Of a DNA stretch of 11,429 nucleotides, positions 7,155 to 11,369 are shown in pieces. The stretch's first letter is position 1. The number at the start of each line of letters is the position of its first letter. Location: NCBI RefSeq assembly GCF_900316465.1, contig NZ_ONDD01000048.1, forward strand, positions 1 through 11,429. The letters run 5' to 3'. The notes beneath the pieces were generated by a model that was not told where the DNA came from, ran no database searches, and saw nothing but the letters and a program-made list of their open reading frames with translations. The DNA comes from an uncultured Fibrobacter sp. (lineage in GTDB: Bacteria; Fibrobacterota; Fibrobacteria; Fibrobacterales; Fibrobacteraceae). The position numbers were made by a program, and so were the translations under genes.

Positions 7155-7379
7155 ATGAACCGAATGATTACTTTGTCTGCAATCCTGTTTGCCTTTTTGG
7201 CTTTTTTTTCGCTTTCTGCCTGTACCGATGAGGCGGCTGAGGCCGAAATGAACCGCTTGAAAGACGAAAACGCGGTGCTCCAGGGCCAGCTGGATTCGTT
7301 GCAGAAGAATCTGGATTCGATGAATGCCTACAACGATTCGGTCAAAAAATCGCTGGAAAAGCTCGATATGCATCTTTAG
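7155..7379 (+). CDS. Small coiled-coil lipoprotein
   Basis: The product has 74 residues. Residues 1-21 are a lipoprotein signal peptide: N-terminal 'MNRM', a long hydrophobic core, and the lipobox 'LSAC', making Cys 22 the lipidated residue. The short mature part is one predicted coiled coil, with leucines and other apolar residues at heptad-like spacing ('EMNRLKDENAVLQGQLDSLQKNLDSM...'), acidic and helical to the end. This is the general build of Lpp-like or other small periplasm-spanning lipoproteins, but there is no C-terminal Lys/Arg that would suggest covalent attachment to peptidoglycan. ATG 7155 is preferred because the frame upstream offers only a TTG and overlaps the promoter; ATG 7164 is a second possibility. 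It is monocistronic by its surroundings. No specific function can be assigned. Confidence 0.75.
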   Translation: MNRMITLSAILFAFLAFFSLSACTDEAAEAEMNRLKDENAVLQGQLDSLQKNLDSMNAYNDSVKKSLEKLDMHL

Positions 7380-7399
7380 ACCGCCACCGGCAGAGCGTT

Positions 7400-7437
7400 T
7401 TGGGGGACGTTTCTTAACTATCAATCCCCAATTATTT
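7400..7437 (+). terminator. Weak candidate terminator after the small lipoprotein
   Basis: TTGGGG (7400-7405) can pair with CCCCAA (7426-7431) across a 20-nt loop, followed by TTATTT. The long loop and broken T-run make it weak, but it sits at the expected place, 20 bp after the stop and before the next promoter. Confidence 0.3.
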
Positions 7438-7448
7438 AACAGTTTTGT

Positions 7449-7454
7449 TATATT
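7449..7454 (+). promoter_or_regulatory. -10 element TATATT for the long-leader transcript
   Basis: TATATT is followed by TG, giving TATATTTG, which fits both a sigma70-like -10 and the TAnnTTTG box described for Bacteroidetes. Transcription would start near 7461. No clear -35 sequence is found 16-18 bp upstream. Unlike the other -10-like boxes in the window, this one is over 200 bp from the main start codon. Confidence 0.45.
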
Positions 7455-7460
7455 TGCGCC

Positions 7461-7667
7461 CGTGGCTCACAATGGCCTTCTGCTACGGCAGTGGCCCCTT
7501 TAATAGTTTCGCTGGCCCAATTTGCCCGAAACCTTATCGCCGTCAAGCCTCTCAGGAGGCGCTAGTAAGATGGCTTTAAGCACACACAAACACGAACCAG
7601 CCACACCGCCTGCGGGTTTATTTCCAGCCTGCACCTGCGGTCAACCCTTACTTATGAGGTGCCCCGA
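7461..7667 (+). promoter_or_regulatory. Long structured 5' leader with a Shine-Dalgarno-sequestering hairpin
   Basis: Three hairpins follow one another. First, 7474-7496: CTGC/GCAG closed by a TACG tetraloop, over a lower GGCC/GGCC stem. Second, 7506-7532: perfect GTTTCG/CGAAAC, a 2-nt bulge, then GGC/GCC. Third, 7547-7560: GCCTC, loop TCAG, GAGGC. The third hairpin contains AGGAGG (7554-7559), a complete Shine-Dalgarno sequence placed for ATG 7570. Weaker pairings TGGCT/AGCCA (7571-7575 with 7599-7603) and GGGTT/AACCC (7614-7618 with 7643-7647) follow. The main gene's own site is GAGGTG (7656-7661), 6 nt before ATG 7668. I do not recognise a known riboswitch class. Confidence 0.4.
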
Positions 7668-7707
7668 ATGGAATACATCGCACTCGCACTCTCACTCGTT
7701 GCAGTGA
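7570..7707 (+). CDS. Possible 45-codon upstream ORF / leader peptide
   Basis: ATG 7570 is preceded by AGGAGG with 10-nt spacing, the strongest Shine-Dalgarno sequence in the window. The frame runs to a TGA/TAA-class stop at 7705-7707 and so overlaps the first 40 nt of the membrane-anchored gene in another frame. The peptide is not hydrophobic enough for a membrane segment; it has a C-x-C pair and a third Cys ('ACTCGQ', 'MRCPEW') and ends in a Ser-His repeat. The Ser-His tail is forced by the overlapping frame, so composition there says little. Translation through the overlap would pass the downstream ribosome site and could couple or block it. It could equally be a chance frame whose AGGAGG belongs to a structural hairpin. 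No family is recognised. Confidence 0.3.
   Translation: MALSTHKHEPATPPAGLFPACTCGQPLLMRCPEWNTSHSHSHSLQ
7656..7661 (+). promoter_or_regulatory. Ribosome binding site deciding the 7668 start
   Basis: GAGGTG, complementary to the 16S 3' end, with 6 nt to ATG 7668. The alternative GTG start at 7659 overlaps this site and is therefore unlikely. Confidence 0.7.
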
Positions 7708-8309
7708 TTCTGTGCATCGTTATCCTCTCGAAGGTTAACAAGCTCCTTACCATGCTTCGTACCCCGATTTTCAAGAAGCTCACCCCGGACATGAACTTGA
7801 AGCCGGCTTCCCGTCGCCCGATCAGCGCACAGGAAATGGCTCAGCGCGGTGAACGCAAGGAAAATCGCCAGAACAACAATGGCAAGGACCGTCCTGCTAA
7901 GGAAAATCGCGAAAATCGCGCCGCTGACAAACAGCAGCAGCCCGCTCGCGACCGTAATGAACAACGTGACCGTGGCAACCGCCGCGATCGTCGCGACCGC
8001 CGCGAAGGCCGCCGCGAACAGAACGTTGAAGCTCAGAACGTAGCTGCCGAAGCCCAGGCTCCCGCAGCTGCAGCTCCCGCCGTCGAAGCCGCTCCGGCCG
8101 CAGCTCCTGAAGCTCGCCGCCCGCTCGCTCCGCGTATTCCGGTTGAAACTCCGGCCGCTCCTGCCGTTGAAGCCCCGGTCGCTGCCCCTGCAGCACCTGC
8201 CGCTGAACCCGCAGTCGAAGCCGTTGAAACCACCTTCGATCCGTCCAAGGTCCGTTACGGCCGTCGCAACGTGATCAAGAAGGCTCCGGAACTCGCCGAC
8301 GAAGACTAA
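7668..8309 (+). CDS. Membrane-anchored protein with disordered Arg/Asp-rich and Ala/Pro-rich regions
   Basis: The product has 213 residues. Residues 3-20 form one hydrophobic membrane segment, followed by a basic juxtamembrane stretch ('SKVNKLLTMLRTPIFKKL'). Residues 49-118 are rich in Arg, Asn, Gln, Glu and Asp, with 'RDRNEQRDRGNRRDRRDRREGRR' type repeats at about 94-116. Residues 120-188 are Ala/Pro/Glu/Val-rich ('APAAAAPAVEAAPAAAP' type). A short, more ordered tail follows ('FDPSKVRYGRRNVIKKAPELADED'). The positive charges after the membrane segment put the bulk in the cytoplasm. ATG 7668 is chosen over GTG 7659 because GAGGTG (7656-7661) sits 6 nt before it. Such Arg-rich tails often bind RNA, and a membrane-tethered scaffold is possible, but no domain family is recognised. 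It has its own long leader and ends in a strong terminator. Confidence 0.75.
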   Translation: MEYIALALSLVAVILCIVILSKVNKLLTMLRTPIFKKLTPDMNLKPASRRPISAQEMAQRGERKENRQNNNGKDRPAKENRENRAADKQQQPARDRNEQRDRGNRRDRRDRREGRREQNVEAQNVAAEAQAPAAAAPAVEAAPAAAPEARRPLAPRIPVETPAAPAVEAPVAAPAAPAAEPAVEAVETTFDPSKVRYGRRNVIKKAPELADED

Positions 8310-8332
8310 TTGAGCACGCGTTTATAACGCTA

Positions 8333-8364
8333 AAAAATCCCTCGGTTCTTACCGAGGGATTTTT
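8333..8364 (+). terminator. Strong rho-independent terminator (works in both directions by form)
   Basis: ATCCCTCGG (8337-8345) pairs perfectly with CCGAGGGAT (8352-8360) across a 6-nt loop; the stem is flanked by a run of A on the left and T on the right, extending it to 13 bp. On the plus strand it ends the membrane-anchored gene 24 bp after its stop. Confidence 0.9.
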
Positions 8365-8370
8365 AATTTG

Positions 8371-8397
8371 TATAAAAAATCCCCGCCGAAGCGGGGA
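8371..8397 (-). terminator. Terminator of the slyD-rpiA operon
   Basis: TCCCCGC (8380-8386) and GCGGGGA (8391-8397) form a perfect 7-bp stem with loop CGAA. On the minus strand it is followed by TTTTTTATA (complement of 8371-8379). It lies 26 bp past the rpiA stop. The plus strand has no T-run after it. Confidence 0.88.
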
Positions 8398-8423
8398 CAA
8401 TACTTTTAACAGCCTACTGTCTA

Positions 8424-9113
8424 CTAAAATTCCACGAGGCCTTTGTCGGCGTCGGCCAGAATCACCTTGGTCGCCATGCCCACGAACAGGCCATGACCCA
8501 CGATACCCACGATGTGTTCCAGGTCGCGGGCGAGCTTGTCCGGGTTTTCGATAATGCCGAACTTGGCGTCAGCAATCAGGTTGCCGCTGTCGCTAATGAC
8601 CGGGCCGTCCTTGCCGGGAGCGCCCATACGCACCTTGAGGTCGCCGCCGAGCTTTTTGACGCGTTCGGTCACCACGGCGATGGCCCCCGGGATGATTTCC
8701 AGCGGTACGGCGAACTTTTCGCCGAGCTTGTTCACCTTCTTGCCGCTGTCCGCGATAATCACGTAGTTGTCCGTCATCGAGGCGACAATCTTTTCGAGCA
8801 GGTGGGCAGCGCCACGGCCCTTAATCAGATTACGCTGGTCGTCGATTTCGTCGGCACCGTCAATCACCATGTCCAGGTGAGAAACTTCGCCCATTTCTTT
8901 CAGCGGAATGCCGAGGCTACGGCACTGCAGCGTGGTGCTCCAGCTCGTGCTCACGCCAACCACATGCAGGCCTTCCGTCTTGATACGCTCGGCAAGGCGG
9001 TTCACCATGTGAGCGGCGGTGCTACCCGTTCCAAGACCCACGGTCATGCCGTCCTTGATCATATCTGCCGCGCGAACGCCTGCAGCCTTCTTGAGTTCGT
9101 CCATCGATGCCAT
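8424..9113 (-). CDS. rpiA: Ribose-5-phosphate isomerase A
   Basis: The 229-residue enzyme interconverts ribose 5-phosphate and ribulose 5-phosphate in the non-oxidative pentose phosphate pathway, in the cytoplasm. Expected motifs are present: 'VGLGTGSTAAH' (25-35) for phosphate binding, 'VSTSWSTT' (54-61), 'DMVIDGADEID' with the catalytic aspartates D85 and D88, 'LIKGRGAAHLLEKI' with K98 and the general base E107, 'VPLEIIPGA' and 'NLIADAKFG' later on. The length matches E. coli RpiA (219). ATG 9113 is chosen because AGGAG (9127-9123) lies 9 nt before it; ATG 9122 directly abuts that site. Its start shares a base with the stop of slyD (TAATG), so the pair is probably translationally coupled. 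The operon ends at the hairpin at 8371-8397. Confidence 0.95.
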   Translation of the reverse strand: MASMDELKKAAGVRAADMIKDGMTVGLGTGSTAAHMVNRLAERIKTEGLHVVGVSTSWSTTLQCRSLGIPLKEMGEVSHLDMVIDGADEIDDQRNLIKGRGAAHLLEKIVASMTDNYVIIADSGKKVNKLGEKFAVPLEIIPGAIAVVTERVKKLGGDLKVRMGAPGKDGPVISDSGNLIADAKFGIIENPDKLARDLEHIVGIVGHGLFVGMATKVILADADKGLVEF

Positions 9114-9742
9114 TAGCGCCATCTCCTGTTGTGGTTGTTGTCGTCAAAATCTTCGCCGTCGGCCCCGTCAAAGCCGTCGTCAAAATGGTCAAAATCTTCT
9201 TCGCGGTCGGGGTAGCCGCTTTCGAGCTCGGTAAAACTCGGCTGCTCGATGGCGACCACCGTCACGTCGAAAGTCAGGTCCTTTCCTGCAAAGGGGTGGT
9301 TCCCGTCCACGACCACGGTGTCCTTCTTAATTTCCTTAATCGTGTAAATGCCGTCGGATTCGTCGTCATCGTCCAGGTTCAGCCCGTCCACGAACTCGTC
9401 CGCCGTTTCGGGCAGCTGGAATTCGCGCACGTCTTCGTCCATATACATTTCGAGCTCCATGCCGAGCCAAATTTCGCCCACTTCGCGGAGTTCGTCCTTC
9501 GGAACTTCCATGACCAAATCGGGGCGGTAGGGGCCGTAGCCCTGTTCAAACGGAATATCGACAGTAAAACTTTCATTCAAGTGACGGCCTTCTAGCGCGT
9601 CTTCAAGCCCCGGAATAATATTGTTGAACCCGTGAATGTACACGAACGGGTAGCTCGCGGGTACTTCTTCGAGAATCTTTCCGGTGCGTTCCTTCAAGGA
9701 ATAGGCAATGCTGACCTTCAGCTTGTCTTGAATCATTTCCAT
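9113..9742 (-). CDS. slyD: FKBP-type peptidyl-prolyl cis-trans isomerase, SlyD-like, with acidic insertion and tail
   Basis: The 209-residue protein has the SlyD layout. The FKBP part begins 'KLKVSIAYSLK', followed by 'PFVYIHGFNNIIPGLEDALEG' (32-52) and 'YGPYRPDLVMEVPKDEL' (69-85). The insert-in-flap chaperone part follows, and the FKBP fold closes with 'VVVDGNHPFAGKDLTFDVTVVAI' (143-165). It speeds proline isomerisation and helps folding in the cytoplasm. Compared with E. coli SlyD it carries roughly 25 extra acidic residues in the flap ('ETADEFVDGLNLDDDDESD', about 112-130). Its tail is Asp/Phe/Gly-rich (179-201) rather than the His/Cys-rich metal-binding tail, so nickel handling is unlikely. 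The frame stays open to 9919, but the FKBP homology starts at ATG 9742 (or 9736) and the upstream part is non-coding in character. A TATATTTG box lies 9 nt before 9742. It is first in an operon with rpiA. Confidence 0.88.
   Translation of the reverse strand: MEMIQDKLKVSIAYSLKERTGKILEEVPASYPFVYIHGFNNIIPGLEDALEGRHLNESFTVDIPFEQGYGPYRPDLVMEVPKDELREVGEIWLGMELEMYMDEDVREFQLPETADEFVDGLNLDDDDESDGIYTIKEIKKDTVVVDGNHPFAGKDLTFDVTVVAIEQPSFTELESGYPDREEDFDHFDDGFDGADGEDFDDNNHNRRWR
9123..9127 (-). promoter_or_regulatory. Ribosome binding site deciding the rpiA start
   Basis: AGGAG on the minus strand inside the 3' end of slyD, 9 nt before ATG 9113. It abuts ATG 9122 directly, which excludes that codon as the main start. 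Confidence 0.7.
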
Positions 9743-9751
9743 ACGCGCCCA

Positions 9752-9757
9752 AATATA
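9752..9757 (-). promoter_or_regulatory. -10 element TATATT of slyD-rpiA
   Basis: On the minus strand TTTCTATATTTGGG precedes ATG 9742, with the box ending 9 nt before it. The same TTTCTATATT string occurs before the small lipoprotein at 7139-7148. It supports a start at 9742 and shows that the open frame further upstream is not translated. No convincing -35 is seen. Confidence 0.5.
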
Positions 9758-10074
9758 GAAATATGTTGCCTTATGGTTTAGTGTGAGCCTTAAGCGACTC
9801 GTCTTAACGAGTCGTGTAGGCGAGAGTGAGGCGATGTCATAGTTTTTTTGAAGCGATAGAGCCGAACGGTCTGTAGATGGGGGAGGGGTCCCCCTGGTTC
9901 GCACTGCGTTGCTCTCCACCCCCTCTCCTAGGTGGCTCCGCCCCCTAAAACCCCTAATGGCGCCACACGGATTGTACTAAAGTACTAAATGCTGGGCTCG
10001 GAAGTAGGCTTGCAAGCAATTCTGCTTCTCTCACCTTACGCATTTATCGGAATCACTAACGTGATTCCTGTTTT
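9758..10074. other. Gene-free intergenic region with dyads and G/C tracts
   Basis: These 317 bp separate slyD from the divergent FISUMP gene and contain no credible gene. Features seen are CGACTCGT-N4-ACGAGTCG (9795-9814), overlapped by TTAAG/CTTAA (9790-9794 with 9803-9807); a possible outer stem GCCTTA/TGAGGC (9787-9792 with 9827-9832); a T7 run (9843-9849); a G-rich then C-rich stretch (9877-9955); the palindromes CCTAGG (9927-9932) and TGGCGCCA (9958-9965); a tandem 8-mer GTACTAAA (9974-9989); and a 7-bp stem GAAGTAG/CTGCTTC with one G-U pair (10001-10007 with 10022-10028) enclosing the palindrome GCTTGCAAGC. Confidence 0.6.
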
Positions 10075-10075
10075 T
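10049..10075 (+). promoter_or_regulatory. 20-bp dyad upstream of the FISUMP gene: operator or terminator
   Basis: GGAATCAC (10049-10056), 4-nt spacer, GTGATTCC (10061-10068), a perfect 8-4-8 inverted repeat, followed by TG and five T. The T-run makes it look like a rho-independent terminator for plus-strand transcription from the intergenic region. Its position, covering about -38 to -19 of the promoter below, is also where a dimeric repressor would bind. The sequence alone does not decide. Confidence 0.5.
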
Positions 10076-10080
10076 ATAAT
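10075..10080 (+). promoter_or_regulatory. -10 element TATAAT of the FISUMP lipoprotein gene
   Basis: An exact TATAAT lies 13 nt before ATG 10094, predicting a 5' leader of only about 6 nt. No -35 match is present, because that position is occupied by the 8-4-8 dyad; an activator or a relaxed -35 would be needed. Confidence 0.55.
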
Positions 10081-10093
10081 TTAAATTTGACGT

Positions 10094-11275
10094 ATGAAAA
10101 TTTTTATCGCTTTAGCTTTGTCTATTTTTCTGACTCAGCTTGTCGCTTGTGGTGGTGATAGCGGTTCTAGCAGTCCGAACAATATAGTACCCGAATCGGA
10201 TCTTGTTTCCGAAACCTATGACGACTTGCTGGTTTGTTCTGGCCTGTGCGAAGGTGGCGAATGGAATGTCGATGCTGAAAAGGACGCTGAGTCGGCTGAT
10301 GCGTCTGCCGAAGTGTCCGGCAGTTTCGGGGGGCCTGCGCCTATCGAGAGTTCATCAAGCAATGAAAAAACACAATCTTCCGAAAGCAAAGATTGGTCTT
10401 CAGGCGGAGATGCTTTGAGTAGTGTAGAAGAATCCCGTAGTTCTTCTAGTGTCACACCGAAGTCTAGCTCTAGTGATACAAGAGTGTCAAGCAGCAGCTT
10501 TTCTGCGAAATCAAGCAGTTCTAATGAGCCTGAGTCTGCTGAAGCGTCTTCAAGCTCTGTCAAAATCGAGATGTACTCCAGTTCCGAAAAGTTTGTAGAT
10601 TCCAGCGGCAGTGAAAAGGTTGAAGAAAGTTCTTCTTCATTACAGAATACATCTCCCGATTCAAGTTATTTCAATGCAGAAAAAAATACGCTTACAGATT
10701 TTCGCAATGGGCAAATTTATAAAACGGCTACAATTGGTAATCAAATATGGATGGCGGAGAACCTAAATTACGAAGTGGATGGCCAAAGCTACTGCTACAA
10801 CAACTCCGCCGACAGTTGCGCGAAGTACGGCAGGCTTTACACCTGGGCCGCCGCGGTGGGCAAGTCCGAAGAGGAATGCGGCAACGGCAAGACATGCGGA
10901 CTTTCCGGCAAGGTCCGCGGCGTGTGCCCCGAAGGCTGGTACCTGCCCAGCGACAGCGAATGGAGTTCGCTCTATTCCGCCATGGGTCGTTCCCCCTATG
11001 CGATGCAGGCGAAGGGCTTTGCGAACTGGCCCGATGCGACCGACGCCTACGGGTTTTCCGCGCTCCCAACTGGCCACTACATCGATGGCAAGTATGATAG
11101 AGGCTTCTTCGGTGTAGGCTATTACGCCTACTTTTGGGGCTCCACTGAGGGCGATAGCAGTAGCGCCTACCGCTGGAACATACGGGCGAACGGTACAACC
11201 TTCTACGAGTACCACTACGACGTCAAATACGCCGGTTTCAGTGTTCGTTGTCTAAAGGACGAAGAAACTCCATAG
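10094..11275 (+). CDS. FISUMP-domain lipoprotein (Fibrobacter succinogenes major paralogous domain)
   Basis: The product has 393 residues. Residues 1-19 are a lipoprotein signal peptide with lipobox 'LVAC' (lipidated Cys 19). Residues 20 to about 195 are a Ser/Glu/Asp-rich low-complexity linker with many Ser runs, likely disordered and holding the domain away from the membrane. From about 200 to 390 lies the FISUMP domain, a TIGR02145-type Cys- and aromatic-rich module: 'GQIYKTATIGNQIWMAENLNY', 'SYCYNNSADSCAKYGRLYTWAAA', 'VRGVCPEGWYLPSDSEW', 'GFSALPTGHY', 'AYFWGSTEGDSSSAYRW' and 'GFSVRCLKD'. The family is expanded in Fibrobacter; it resembles C-type-lectin-like / formylglycine-enzyme-like surface domains, but its role is not established. 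Base and codon use changes from A/T-leaning in the linker to G/C-ending codons from about 10770 on. It is monocistronic, with its own terminator. Confidence 0.9.
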   Translation: MKIFIALALSIFLTQLVACGGDSGSSSPNNIVPESDLVSETYDDLLVCSGLCEGGEWNVDAEKDAESADASAEVSGSFGGPAPIESSSSNEKTQSSESKDWSSGGDALSSVEESRSSSSVTPKSSSSDTRVSSSSFSAKSSSSNEPESAEASSSSVKIEMYSSSEKFVDSSGSEKVEESSSSLQNTSPDSSYFNAEKNTLTDFRNGQIYKTATIGNQIWMAENLNYEVDGQSYCYNNSADSCAKYGRLYTWAAAVGKSEEECGNGKTCGLSGKVRGVCPEGWYLPSDSEWSSLYSAMGRSPYAMQAKGFANWPDATDAYGFSALPTGHYIDGKYDRGFFGVGYYAYFWGSTEGDSSSAYRWNIRANGTTFYEYHYDVKYAGFSVRCLKDEETP

Positions 11276-11309
11276 AAATTTTCTGGCACTTTGATTTTGT
11301 AATCGATTC

Positions 11310-11336
11310 AACACCTGCCTCGGGCAGGTGTTTTTT
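11310..11336 (+). terminator. Rho-independent terminator of the FISUMP gene
   Basis: ACACCTGCC (11311-11319) and GGCAGGTGT (11323-11331) form a perfect 9-bp stem with a 3-nt loop, extendable by an A-T pair, running into TTTTTT (11331-11336). It begins 35 bp after the stop codon. Confidence 0.92.
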
Positions 11337-11340
11337 GTAT

Positions 11341-11369
11341 ACAGAAAACCACCCGCTAGGCGGGTGGTT
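11341..11369 (-). terminator. Terminator for a minus-strand gene outside the window
   Basis: AACCACCCGC (11347-11356) and GCGGGTGGTT (11360-11369) form a perfect 10-bp stem with a TAG loop. On the minus strand the stem ends in TTTTCTGT. Paired with the plus-strand terminator just before it, this suggests that the next gene, beyond 11429, is convergent. Confidence 0.7.

Noticed and set aside
7461..7667. The leader as tmRNA, SRP RNA or RNase P RNA
   Set aside because: I could not find the tmRNA tag ORF ending in Ala-Ala, the SRP GGAA-tetraloop core, or the RNase P GAGGAAAGTCC core.
8493..9116. A 207-codon plus-strand frame antisense to rpiA
   Set aside because: RpiA motifs and catalytic residues are complete on the minus strand; the antisense product is His/Val-rich shadow sequence.
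9113..9122. Longer start for rpiA at ATG 9122
   Set aside because: AGGAG directly abuts ATG 9122 with no spacing, while it is 9 nt from ATG 9113, which also forms the TAATG junction with slyD.
9743..9919. N-terminal extension of SlyD by 59 codons
   Set aside because: FKBP homology starts at 9742, a TATATTTG promoter box lies inside the extension, and the upstream bases form dyads and G/C tracts rather than coding sequence.
10330..10650. Serine-codon runs in the FISUMP linker as a slipping microsatellite
   Set aside because: The Ser runs use mixed codons (AGC, AGT, TCT, TCA and others), so there is no regular DNA repeat; it is a protein-level low-complexity linker.
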